64,000 nucleotides of DNA, from positions 3,321,319 to 3,385,318 of the forward strand of contig NZ_DS544873.1 in the NCBI RefSeq assembly GCF_000154725.1. Direction: 5' to 3'. The notes under the pieces are model-generated. The model was not told where the DNA came from, did no database searches, and saw only the letters and a program-made list of their open reading frames with translations. Made by a program: the position numbers and the translations under genes. Position 1 is the first letter of the stretch; each line of letters opens with the position of its first letter. The stretch is from Kordia algicida OT-1. GTDB taxonomy: Bacteria; Bacteroidota; Bacteroidia; Flavobacteriales; Flavobacteriaceae. Positions 8,715 to 16,643 of the stretch are shown here, in pieces.

Positions 8715-8850
8715 TTCCTGCCTTCGCAGGAATGACAGTTTTAAAAAAGCGAGTAGTGAAAGCCTGACCTTCGATTTGTCGAAGGAAATGCCCAAGAATT
8801 ACTTATACTTTCAACTTCAATCTTTTTTTGGATTCCTGCCTTTGCAGAAA
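8715..8850. repeat. Cluster of three short inverted repeats
   Basis: Three hairpins in 136 nt. TTCCTGC-CTTC-GCAGGAA at 8715-8732 has a perfect 7-bp stem. CCTTCGA-TTTG-TCGAAGG at 8768-8785 has a perfect 7-bp stem and lies in GAAAGCCTGACC...CGAAGGAAATGCC, which recurs inverted at 60887-60931. An imperfect copy of the first is at 8833-8850. All lie between the genes for aldo/keto reductase and exonuclease III. Confidence 0.6.
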
Positions 8851-8857
8851 TGACAAA

Positions 8858-9619
8858 TTATATGTCGATTTCTACCAAAATTGGACAATGGTCAGAATGT
8901 TTGGCTTCTGGCAAAATAGTCGCTCTGGTAATGTTGTCCTTTAAAGCTTTACCAACCATATTGTAATCAATGCGCCAACCTTTGTTGTTTGCACGCGCAT
9001 TGGCACGATAACTCCACCAACTGTAATGGTGTGGTTCTTTGTTTAGATGACGAAATGAGTCAATAAAACCGCTGTCGATAAAGCTTCCAATCCAGGCGCG
9101 TTCTTCTGGCAAAAATCCTGAAACACCTTTCATTTTTGGATTGTGAATGTCTATTTCTTCATGACAAATATTGTAATCGCCACACACGACTAAGTTTGGA
9201 ATTTCTTTGCGCAGATTTGCCAAATATTCCTTGATTTCGTCCATATATTGAAACTTGAAATTGAGCCGCGCGTCGTTCGTTCCTGATGGTAAATACATAC
9301 TCATAATGGAGATGTTGTCATAATCTACACGCAAGTTACGACCTTCAAAATCCATGGTTTCAATTCCTGTACCATACACAACATTGTTCGGTTCTTCTTT
9401 GCAGAGAATTGCCACGCCACTGTAGCCTTTTTTTTGTGCGCTGTACCAATAATTGTATTTGTAACCCGCTTGTTCAAAAGCTTCTAAATCGAGTTGTTCT
9501 TTTTGAGCTTTGGTTTCTTGAATACACAGTACGTCTGGATTGGCTTGTTGTAGCCACTCAAGGAATCCTTTTCTGATAGCGGCACGAATTCCGTTTACGT
9601 TATATGATATTATTTTCAT
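8858..9619 (-). CDS. xth: Exodeoxyribonuclease III
   Basis: A 253-residue AP endonuclease / 3'-5' exonuclease for base-excision repair. All active-site blocks are visible: ISYNVNGIRAA (Asn), QETKAQ (metal-binding Glu), SMYLPSG, the GDYNICHEEIDIHNPK block with Asp and Asn, and the final KHSDHCPI with the catalytic Asp-His pair. The length is normal. It has its own position between repeat-rich intergenic stretches, so it is probably monocistronic. XthA and ExoA subtypes are not separated here. Confidence 0.94.
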   Translation of the reverse strand: MKIISYNVNGIRAAIRKGFLEWLQQANPDVLCIQETKAQKEQLDLEAFEQAGYKYNYWYSAQKKGYSGVAILCKEEPNNVVYGTGIETMDFEGRNLRVDYDNISIMSMYLPSGTNDARLNFKFQYMDEIKEYLANLRKEIPNLVVCGDYNICHEEIDIHNPKMKGVSGFLPEERAWIGSFIDSGFIDSFRHLNKEPHHYSWWSYRANARANNKGWRIDYNMVGKALKDNITRATILPEAKHSDHCPILVEIDI

Positions 9620-9733
9620 TTATTTTTTAATTTTTCTAACAAACCCTAGTTCCGTTTAGTTTTTTAAATTCTAATTTAAGAAATATCGAATCCGCTTTAC
9701 ATTAGATATCTCATTTTTTATTTCTAATTTTCG

Positions 9734-9897
9734 TTTTCTTTGCTCGCCCAAAGAAAAGAAACAAAAGAAATGGCGCTTTTCCAGAGGTATTTTTAGTTTT
9801 CCTTTTTGGGGAAAACTAAAACCACATGAGTTTTTCTAAATTTTTTCCAAGGCTTCAAAAATTTTTAACGAAAAACTCCTGTTATACTGCGGAAAAG
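9734..9897. repeat. Structured non-coding element with nested inverted repeats
   Basis: The 332-nt gap 9620-9951 has no gene but holds four exact inverted repeats. They are TTTTCTTTG/CAAAGAAAA (9734-9742, 9749-9757), TTTAGTTTTCC/GGAAAACTAAA (9792-9802, 9810-9820), GAGTTTTTC/GAAAAACTC (9828-9836, 9870-9878) and an outer pair CTTTTCC/GGAAAAG (9776-9782, 9891-9897) that encloses the second and third. The nested arrangement suggests a folded RNA or a small MITE-like element. The phrase GCTCGCCCAAAGAAAAGAAAC resembles a repeat I recall from other Flavobacteria, but I cannot verify that here. Confidence 0.5.
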
Positions 9898-9951
9898 AAA
9901 CTTTACCCTTGGATTTTCAAAAAAAGATTTATACGAAAATAACCGTTGCTT

Positions 9952-11757
9952 TTATTCTTCTTCGTTGTTGTTGAGTCTTCGTTCTAGTTCTGCTTGAAAT
10001 TCTTCCATCACAGGTTTTACCGTACTTTCAGGAAGATCGGCAATGCGAATGTACATTAAACCATCAACAGCATTGTTGAATAAAGGATCGACATTGAACG
10101 CGATTACTTTTGCATTTTGCTTTACGTATTTTTTGATAAGCACGGGCAAACGTAAACTTCCTGGTTCGAGTTCGTCAATGATTTTATCAAATTTGTTTAA
10201 ATCGGAAGCCGTTTCATCAAAAATAAAATCTTTGTCAGCGTCTTTTAGCTTGACTTTGAATTCTTTTTTCGGGTGAATGTACTGTGCAATATACGGATCG
10301 TAGTAATGCGATTTCATAAACTCAATCATCAACGATTTTGAGAAGTTTGAAAATTGATTACTGATACTGACACCGCCAATAAGATATTTATGTTCTGGAT
10401 GACGTAAAGTTGTATGTACAATTCCTTTCCAAAGCAAGAATAATGGCATCGGTTTTTGCTGATATTCGCCAATGATAAACGCTCTACCCATTTCGATGGA
10501 TTCACTCATCATTTTATGCAATTCTGGCTCAAAACGAAACAAGTCTTGCAAATAGAAACCATTAATTCCGTAGTTTGCATAGATTTGATTTCCAAGTCCC
10601 ATTCTGTACGCACCAACCAAGCGTTTTGCTTCATTATCCCACAGAAACATGTGATGATAGTAATGGTCAAATTTATCTAAATCAATCGCCTGATTCGTTC
10701 CTTCTCCAATTTCACGAAACGTAATTTCACGCAGTCTACCAATTTCGCGTAATACATTTGGAATTTCAGAAGCTTCTGTTAGAAATACTTGATAGTTTTT
10801 ACTCGTGAGTAAATGGTGTTTTTTGGATAAACCTTCAACTTCTTGCTGAATGACTTCCGCAGAAACTGGCGTAATGATTTTTTTAGGTTGCTTCGGTAGT
10901 TTTAAAGATGTAGGAACTTTACTGAGTAGGTTTTGTTTTTCATACGTATTGGACAACATGTATGTTTTTTTACGTAAAAACTCAGTAAAATCGGCTAAAT
11001 TGTCGTGTTCGTCTTGTGCTTTTACAGAAATTGGCTTTCCGATACGCACTTTAATGACTCTATTTTTTTGTGTGAGTAGTTCAGAAGGTAGTTTTGCGGT
11101 TCTGAACGTATCGCTGATTCGTGATAAACGATAGAATATTCGACTGTTTTTTGCATGAAAGTAAATAGGAACAACAGGAACTTTTGCCTTTTGCACCAAT
11201 TTCATAGCAGCTTCTTCCCAAGGTTTGTCTACAATTAATTTTCCGTCTTTATAGGTTGATACTTCTCCTGCTGGAAAGATTCCGAGTGGTTTTCCTTCGC
11301 GTAAATGCATGATGGATTGTTTGAAACCTGCAATGCTTGATTTTGCGCCTTTGTGATCTTCAAAAGGATTCACAGGCATTACATAGGGTTTTAACGGATT
11401 GATTCTGTGGAGTAAAAAGTTGGCGATAATCTTGTAATCTGGACGTTGCTCTATCATAAGTTTGAGCAATAAAATTCCATCGATTCCGCCAAGTGGATGA
11501 TTGGAAATGGTAATATATGCGCCATCTTTAGGGAGACGTTTTAAATCTTCCTCTGGAATTTCAAATTTAATCTGAAATTCATCCAACAATGCATTTAGAA
11601 ATTCTAAATCATCGAGGTGTTTGTGTTTGTCATAAATTTTGTTCACATCAGATATGCGCAACACTTTCATCAAAACCCAACTAATGAAAGTTCCGATAAA
11701 GCCATACTTATCTAATTTGATCGCTTTTGCAACTTCTTTTGCAGTTACCAATCCCAT
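9952..11757 (-). CDS. Two-domain acyltransferase, OlsF-like
   Basis: A 601-residue fusion. The first 270 residues are a PlsC-type O-acyltransferase with the HxxxxD motif in SNHPLGGIDG (near residue 86) and the substrate motif FPAGEVSTY. The second half (about 310-590) is a GNAT/hemolysin-like N-acyltransferase: REITFREIGEGTNQ, GAYRMGLG, EMGRAFI, LLWKGI. The layout matches OlsF, which makes ornithine or similar aminolipids in some Flavobacteria and Serratia; the exact lipid here is inferred. A minus-strand -7 element TATATTTG (11780-11787) lies 22 nt upstream. The C-terminus is acidic and charged (NNNEEE). Confidence 0.78.
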   Translation of the reverse strand: MGLVTAKEVAKAIKLDKYGFIGTFISWVLMKVLRISDVNKIYDKHKHLDDLEFLNALLDEFQIKFEIPEEDLKRLPKDGAYITISNHPLGGIDGILLLKLMIEQRPDYKIIANFLLHRINPLKPYVMPVNPFEDHKGAKSSIAGFKQSIMHLREGKPLGIFPAGEVSTYKDGKLIVDKPWEEAAMKLVQKAKVPVVPIYFHAKNSRIFYRLSRISDTFRTAKLPSELLTQKNRVIKVRIGKPISVKAQDEHDNLADFTEFLRKKTYMLSNTYEKQNLLSKVPTSLKLPKQPKKIITPVSAEVIQQEVEGLSKKHHLLTSKNYQVFLTEASEIPNVLREIGRLREITFREIGEGTNQAIDLDKFDHYYHHMFLWDNEAKRLVGAYRMGLGNQIYANYGINGFYLQDLFRFEPELHKMMSESIEMGRAFIIGEYQQKPMPLFLLWKGIVHTTLRHPEHKYLIGGVSISNQFSNFSKSLMIEFMKSHYYDPYIAQYIHPKKEFKVKLKDADKDFIFDETASDLNKFDKIIDELEPGSLRLPVLIKKYVKQNAKVIAFNVDPLFNNAVDGLMYIRIADLPESTVKPVMEEFQAELERRLNNNEEE

Positions 11758-11779
11758 ATATTAACTTTAAGGCGAATTA

Positions 11780-11787
11780 CAAATATA
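11780..11787 (-). promoter_or_regulatory. -7 element for the OlsF-like gene
   Basis: TATATTTG on the minus strand fits TAnnTTTG and lies 22 nt upstream of the ATG at 11757, in the 55-nt gap after the aspartate kinase gene. No good -33 TTG is seen at the usual distance. Confidence 0.4.
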
Positions 11788-11812
11788 GGAAAACAACCTT
11801 AATTTGTATGAT

Positions 11813-13063
11813 TTATTTCACAACTAACTGGATCGTTTGTTCTGCGCGTTGTTCTAGCAAGATTTCTTTTTCTTTTTGTAAACCTTCAATCGCTGATTCT
11901 GTAAAGTGTCGGATGGTATACAACGATACATTTTCGTAATGTGTTACTTTAAATTTTGAACGCAAAGTGTTTAGCAATTTTTCTAAATTGTTGAACTTAT
12001 TGTCTACACAAACCGAAAAACTAATGGCAGAATTCTGAATGACATCTACTTTCATCTTGCAATCGTGTAGTAATTTGAAGATTTCGCTGATGTTTTCTTC
12101 TACGATGAATGAAAAATCTAAAGAAGATAACGAGATTAATACTTGATTTTTTTTGACGATAAAACACGGAATATTTGGTGTAATTCCGGAACCTTTTGCA
12201 ACCGCAGTTCCATCTTTTTTAGGATTGAGAAACGATTTTACATATAACGGAATTTCCTTTCGTTGCAAAGGCTGTAATGTTTTTGGGTGAATGACCGAAG
12301 CACCGTAAAATGCTAACTCGATAGCTTCACGATAGGAAATATTATGTAACAATTGTGCATTTTCAAAATAACGCGGATCTGCATTGAGAACCCCTGGAAC
12401 ATCTTTCCAAATAGTCACACTTTCGGCATTTAAACAATACGCAAAAATTGCGGCGGTATAATCAGAACCTTCTCTACCTAATGTTGTGGTAAAATTGTTA
12501 GGGTCACTTCCTATAAAACCTTGCGTAATGTGAAGTTTGTTTCTATTTACTTTTTGTTTGATGTTTTTCTGGGTCAATTCCCAATGTACTTTTGCATCAC
12601 GGTAATTGGTGTCTGTTTTTATCATTTCGCGCACATCAAGCCAAGTATTTTCAAGAGAAATACTATTGAGATATGCACTGACAATGGTTGTGGAAATCAA
12701 TTCCCCGAAGGAAACCAATTGATCGTATACATAATTATAATCTGGCGATTTGTTTCTACCTAAAAAGCCTTTCATTTCTTCAAAAAAAGCTTTGACTTTG
12801 GCAAAAATCGGATGGTTTTCGTTTGGAAATAATTCCAATAAAATTTCATTATGATATTTGGCAATTTCCTGAATAGAAGCTTGCAATTCTGGACTTTCAT
12901 CAAAGTAATTTTTGATAACGACTTCAATAGCGTTGGTTGTTTTTCCCATCGCAGAAATCACAATGAGTGTATCGTTGTATCCGACATCTTGCAATACGCT
13001 TACAAGATTTTTTACACCATTGGCATCTTTTACAGACGCTCCACCAAATTTGAATATTTTCAT
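11813..13063 (-). CDS. Aspartate kinase
   Basis: A 416-residue monofunctional aspartokinase, first step of the Lys/Thr/Met branch. The catalytic half shows KFGGASVKDANG at the N-terminus, TTLGREGSDYTAA for ATP/Asp binding and WKDVPGVLNADPR. The C-terminal 120 residues look like two ACT domains that would bind an end-product amino acid (LISLSSLDFSFIVEENIS and VISFSVCV-like strands). It is shorter than bifunctional aspartokinase/homoserine dehydrogenase, so no dehydrogenase domain is present. Which amino acid inhibits it cannot be read. Separated from the GNAT gene upstream by a repeat. Confidence 0.92.
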   Translation of the reverse strand: MKIFKFGGASVKDANGVKNLVSVLQDVGYNDTLIVISAMGKTTNAIEVVIKNYFDESPELQASIQEIAKYHNEILLELFPNENHPIFAKVKAFFEEMKGFLGRNKSPDYNYVYDQLVSFGELISTTIVSAYLNSISLENTWLDVREMIKTDTNYRDAKVHWELTQKNIKQKVNRNKLHITQGFIGSDPNNFTTTLGREGSDYTAAIFAYCLNAESVTIWKDVPGVLNADPRYFENAQLLHNISYREAIELAFYGASVIHPKTLQPLQRKEIPLYVKSFLNPKKDGTAVAKGSGITPNIPCFIVKKNQVLISLSSLDFSFIVEENISEIFKLLHDCKMKVDVIQNSAISFSVCVDNKFNNLEKLLNTLRSKFKVTHYENVSLYTIRHFTESAIEGLQKEKEILLEQRAEQTIQLVVK

Positions 13064-13122
13064 TACAAAATTTATTTTGTTGTTCCCGCAAAATTGGGAA
13101 TCTATTTTCTATGTTTTTTTAA

Positions 13123-13222
13123 GTTCGTCTTTGCGAGGCAAAGCCGTGGCAATCTTATTGTCATAGTACGCAATTGCGTTTTGAAGTATGGGTTTGCTTC
13201 GTCATACCTCCTCACAAAGACG
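13123..13222. repeat. Dispersed intergenic repeat, family 1, copy B
   Basis: Begins GTTCGTCTTTGCGAG, continues with GTGGCAATCTTATTG, and ends CTCACAAAGACG. The ends are inverted relative to each other, as in copy A. It fills most of the 170-nt gap between aspartate kinase and the GNAT gene. A small TCCC...GGGA hairpin precedes it at about 13084-13099. Confidence 0.6.
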
Positions 13223-13234
13223 TTTCAAAAAATG

Positions 13235-13741
13235 TCAACTCCTATGCGAAAGATACTTCTCAATTCCTGCTTCATCTAGTTGCACCACATGCCAATCACG
13301 TTTTACATCAGCACCAATATGTTCGTAAAATTCAATTGCTGGTGTATTCCAATCCAACACTTCCCAACCAATACGTTTTACGCCAAGTTCGTTTCCGTAT
13401 TTGATAACTTCCGCTAGCAAATCGCCACCAATTCCTTTTCCTCGTGCTTTTTCGCTTACGATTAAATCTTCCAAATGCAAAAATTCGCCTTTCCAAGTAG
13501 AATAACGCATGTATACCAATGCAATTCCTAATACTTCTTGTGCTGAACTCGACTCAGTATCTTCTGTAGTTTCTGCAATAAAACAATGGAATTTTGGAAT
13601 AGCTCCAAAACCATCTTTTCGTAATGTTTCAGGTGTAATAATGACAGCTTCTGGCTCTTTTTCAAAAATTGCCAATTCAGTAATGAGACGAAAAATATCT
13701 TCTACATCTGAAGAAACGGCTTTTCGGATGGTATACTTCAT
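13235..13741 (-). CDS. GNAT family N-acetyltransferase
   Basis: A 168-residue GNAT-fold protein. The acetyl-CoA loop is EKARGKGIGGDLLAEVIKYG, preceded by strand beta4 (LHLEDLIVS), and the late WNTPAIEFYEHIGAD motif marks the diamine/spermidine acetyltransferase-like subgroup. A substrate such as a polyamine or thialysine is a family-level guess only. A clean minus-strand -7 element TACCTTTG lies at 13761-13768, 19 nt upstream of the ATG, so it is probably transcribed alone and divergently from fbp. Confidence 0.88.
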   Translation of the reverse strand: MKYTIRKAVSSDVEDIFRLITELAIFEKEPEAVIITPETLRKDGFGAIPKFHCFIAETTEDTESSSAQEVLGIALVYMRYSTWKGEFLHLEDLIVSEKARGKGIGGDLLAEVIKYGNELGVKRIGWEVLDWNTPAIEFYEHIGADVKRDWHVVQLDEAGIEKYLSHRS

Positions 13742-13855
13742 AAACTTTTAAATATTTACACAAAGGTAACAAGGTAAAAATTATAATTTTTACGAAAACG
13801 TTATAGTTTTACAAAATTATCGATATTTGTGATCTGAGAAACAACCTAGAACAAA

Positions 13856-14860
13856 ATGGCGAAACAAAATCAAACCTTAGGAGAATTTATTATTGAAAAC
13901 CAATCAGAGTTTAAATATTCTTCTGGAGAGCTTTCACGATTAATTAATTCTATCCGATTGGCAGCAAAAGTTGTAAATCACGAAGTAAATAAAGCTGGAT
14001 TGGTTGATATTATTGGTGCTGCTGGCGAAACAAATATACAAGGAGAAGATCAGCAAAAGCTGGACGTGTATGCAAATGACAAGTTTATTCAAACTTTAAC
14101 GAATAGAAATATTGTTTGCGGAATTGGTTCTGAAGAAAATGATGATTTTATTGCTATTAATAGTATTGACGAGAACAATCAGAATAAATATGTGGTTTTG
14201 ATGGATCCACTAGATGGTTCTTCAAATATTGATGTAAATGTTTCTGTAGGAACTATTTTTTCTGTGTACCGAAGAATTACGCCTGTAGGAACGCCTGTAA
14301 CCATTGAAGATTTTCTGCAAAAAGGAGATGCACAAGTTGCCGCAGGTTATGTAATTTATGGAACATCTACCATGCTCGTCTACACCACAGGACATGGCGT
14401 GAATGGCTTTACACTGAATCCTGCTATTGGAACATTTTATTTATCGCATCCCAATATGCAATTTCCAGAAACGGGACATATTTACTCCATTAATGAAGGG
14501 AATTATGCGCACTTTCCACAAGGCGTAAAAAATTATATTAAATATTGTCAGGAAGACGAAGAAGACCGACCGTATACTTCGCGTTATATTGGTTCGTTGG
14601 TTTCAGATTTTCACCGAAACTTAATTAAAGGCGGAATTTATATTTACCCACAAACTGCCAAAGCACCAAACGGAAAACTGCGTTTGTTATACGAATGCAA
14701 TCCAATGGCATTTTTAGCAGAACAAGCAAACGGATTGGCTACAGATGGTTTTCAGCGCATTATGGATATTAAGCCAACAGAACTACACCAACGTGTTCCA
14801 ATTTTCTGCGGAAGTCGTAAAATGGTTGAAAAAGCCAAGGAGTTTATGAAGAACGCATAG
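13856..14860 (+). CDS. fbp: Fructose-1,6-bisphosphatase class I
   Basis: A 334-residue gluconeogenic enzyme that hydrolyses fructose 1,6-bisphosphate. Class I signatures are intact: IGSEENDDF and [23 protein letters not shown] carry the metal ligands, and the C-terminal [21 protein letters not shown] holds the substrate-binding residues. The length is normal. It is plus-strand and stands alone; the signalling operon downstream has its own promoter-like sequence at 14885-14904. I see no terminator between them, so read-through is possible. Confidence 0.96.
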   Translation: MAKQNQTLGEFIIENQSEFKYSSGELSRLINSIRLAAKVVNHEVNKAGLVDIIGAAGETNIQGEDQQKLDVYANDKFIQTLTNRNIVCGIGSEENDDFIAINSIDENNQNKYVVLMDPLDGSSNIDVNVSVGTIFSVYRRITPVGTPVTIEDFLQKGDAQVAAGYVIYGTSTMLVYTTGHGVNGFTLNPAIGTFYLSHPNMQFPETGHIYSINEGNYAHFPQGVKNYIKYCQEDEEDRPYTSRYIGSLVSDFHRNLIKGGIYIYPQTAKAPNGKLRLLYECNPMAFLAEQANGLATDGFQRIMDIKPTELHQRVPIFCGSRKMVEKAKEFMKNA

Positions 14861-14884
14861 GAAAAGTACTAACTTTGTCAAAAA

Positions 14885-14904
14885 TTGTTACATTTGTGTA
14901 ACAA
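14885..14904 (+). promoter_or_regulatory. Palindrome overlapping the predicted promoter of the GTPase operon
   Basis: TTGTTACATTTGTGTAACAA is a perfect 8+8 inverted repeat with a TTTG loop. It contains a -7 element TACATTTG (14889-14896) and ends 25 nt before the ATG at 14930. There is no U-run after it, so it is not a typical terminator. A regulator bound here would cover the promoter core. A second -7-like TAACTTTG lies at 14870-14877. Confidence 0.45.
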
Positions 14905-14929
14905 TCCTAGAATAATAAAATACTTCTAC

Positions 14930-15298
14930 ATGGCAACAAAAGGTAAAAGTACCAACGATGCTGAACAAGCAAATCCAAATATCTCTGATCCGTCTACGAA
15001 GATTGAAGCGATAAAGAATTTAATTTTTGGGGAAAATATCCAAGAATATAATTCTGAATTTGACAATATCAAAAATGACATTCTTGCCAAAAAGAAGGCG
15101 CTGGAAAACTTGATTGAAGAAGTTCGCTCTGAACTGATTCAAAATATTGACAATCTTAGTACAGACTTAAATATTCGTATCACAGAACTGGAAACTAATA
15201 TTGAAAATAAACTAGACGATTTAGACGAGAAAAAAGTAGATCGCAGACAGTTGGGACAATTATTAGTAAGTCTTGGCGAAAAAATAGGAAAAGAGTAA
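14930..15298 (+). CDS. Coiled-coil protein of the small GTPase operon
   Basis: A 122-residue, charged, soluble protein with no signal peptide or membrane segment. Residues about 25-105 are heptad-like (ALENLIEEVRSELIQNIDNL, IRITELETNIENKL). The stretch EAIKNLIFGENIQEYNSEFD resembles the beginning of the next protein (LALLKDLLLTDDRAYAESIH), suggesting a shared module. I chose ATG 14930 over the TTG at 14885 because the latter sits in the promoter palindrome. The next gene starts 28 nt after its stop. No family is recognised; partnership with the downstream GTPase proteins is inferred from operon structure. Confidence 0.7.
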   Translation: MATKGKSTNDAEQANPNISDPSTKIEAIKNLIFGENIQEYNSEFDNIKNDILAKKKALENLIEEVRSELIQNIDNLSTDLNIRITELETNIENKLDDLDEKKVDRRQLGQLLVSLGEKIGKE

Positions 15299-15326
15299 CA
15301 CCTACCATACATTCTTATGTGTATTT

Positions 15327-16160
15327 ATGACGGAAGCTGATAAATTAGCGTTATTAAAAGATTTATTACTCACGGATGATCGTGCGTATGCAGAATCGAT
15401 ACACACTAAAATTAAGGCGCTTGAAGACTTAGTACACAAGCAACAAAAGCTTTCAAAAAAGGTAAATCCTATTATTGATGAAAAGCTTGAAGAATTTACA
15501 GAACAAATTCCCGAAACCCTCGGACCTACCATTACCGAAGCACTTGCAGAACAAATTAAAAACTCTAAAGATCAAGTGGTAGAAGCATTGTACCCAATTA
15601 TGGGGAAAATGATTAAAAAATATATTGCGCAGGAAATTAGCTTGCTTACCGAACGTATCAACAAACAATTGGAAGATAGTTTCTCGGCAAATAGCTGGAA
15701 ACGAAAATTTAAATCGTGGTTTGGCGGCGTAAAAGAGGAAGAATTATTGTTGAGTGAGTTGCGATCTATTTCAAAAGTAGAGCAAGTTTTGGTCATTGAA
15801 AAAAATTCGGGCATGCTTATCGGGCAATATGCCACAACAGAAACAATTGATAAGGATATGATTTCTGGAATGCTTACTGCCATTAAAAGTTTTGTGGAAG
15901 ATGCTTTTAATGAAAAGAGTCAAAATTTAGAATTGATCGAGTACGAATTGTATCATATTCATATTCAGAGCTTTGTATCTTTTTACGTGGCAGTTGCTAT
16001 TTCTGGGGAATATAATCTTATATTTAAGAACAAATTACAAGATATAATCTTTAATTTTACCGAGAACTTCTTAAATTTATTTAATGATTTAAGTGAAATT
16101 AAAGAAGCAGATATTACTAACGAATTAGAATTCTACTTTAGTACGAATGAAAACCTCTAA
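15327..16160 (+). CDS. Coiled-coil protein with roadblock-like C-terminal domain
   Basis: A 277-residue cytoplasmic protein. Residues 1-60 repeat the module seen in the preceding gene, followed by a helical region (ETLGPTITEALAEQI, VVEALYPIMGKMIKKYIAQE) and KRKFKSWFGG. Residues about 145-265 look like a roadblock/LC7-type fold: VEQVLVIEKNSGMLIGQY, then a helix DMISGMLTAIKSFVEDAF and paired strands. Similar N-terminal regions occur in proteins annotated as OmpA family, but no OmpA domain is present here. Its last 14 nt overlap the start of the small GTPase gene, so the two are translationally coupled. By analogy with MglB, a GTPase regulator role is likely but inferred. Confidence 0.65.
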   Translation: MTEADKLALLKDLLLTDDRAYAESIHTKIKALEDLVHKQQKLSKKVNPIIDEKLEEFTEQIPETLGPTITEALAEQIKNSKDQVVEALYPIMGKMIKKYIAQEISLLTERINKQLEDSFSANSWKRKFKSWFGGVKEEELLLSELRSISKVEQVLVIEKNSGMLIGQYATTETIDKDMISGMLTAIKSFVEDAFNEKSQNLELIEYELYHIHIQSFVSFYVAVAISGEYNLIFKNKLQDIIFNFTENFLNLFNDLSEIKEADITNELEFYFSTNENL

Positions 16161-16638
16161 AAAAATAATCTTACTTGGGCACTTTGGTGTTGGAAAGTCT
16201 TCGTTGATTCGACAGTTTGTTGAAAACACATTTACAAACGATTACAAAGTAACTATTGGAGTTCACATCTTAAAAAAAGAAGTGGAACTTGCTCCTGAAG
16301 AAAAGATTTCACTCATTATTTGGGATTTGGAAGGATATGATGATATCAAAAAAACAAGAGCTTCTTATTTATTAGGAACGCACGGCTTTATTTATGTGTT
16401 TGATGTAACACGCCCTGCAACTTTTGAAAACCTAGAAAACGATATTACTTACTTAACCAATCAATATGCCAACACACCTTTAAAAGTAGTTGGTAACAAA
16501 GCAGACTTAGTTACGAAAAGCTATTTAAAAGAAAACAAAGATACTTTTGGAGTTGCACCAGACTTTTTTACAAGTGCTAAAACAGGCGATAAAGTAGACG
16601 ATTTGTTTATTACCTTAGCTAAAGAACTCGTGAAATAA
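16147..16638 (+). CDS. Ras/Rab-like small GTPase
   Basis: A 163-residue single-domain GTPase with all five G motifs: G1 GHFGVGKS (residues 11-18), G2 Thr36 in KVTIGV (Rab-like), G3 WDLEG (Asp60 to Gly63), G4 NKAD (117-120) and G5 SAK (143-145). The catalytic Gln that follows DxxG in Ras is Tyr64, so intrinsic hydrolysis may be slow or use another residue. There is no lipidation motif or membrane segment. It overlaps the roadblock-like gene by 14 nt and ends 5 nt before the histidine kinase, which strongly suggests one pathway. The function in the cell is unknown. Confidence 0.9.
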   Translation: MKTSKKIILLGHFGVGKSSLIRQFVENTFTNDYKVTIGVHILKKEVELAPEEKISLIIWDLEGYDDIKKTRASYLLGTHGFIYVFDVTRPATFENLENDITYLTNQYANTPLKVVGNKADLVTKSYLKENKDTFGVAPDFFTSAKTGDKVDDLFITLAKELVK

Positions 16639-16643
16639 TTACT

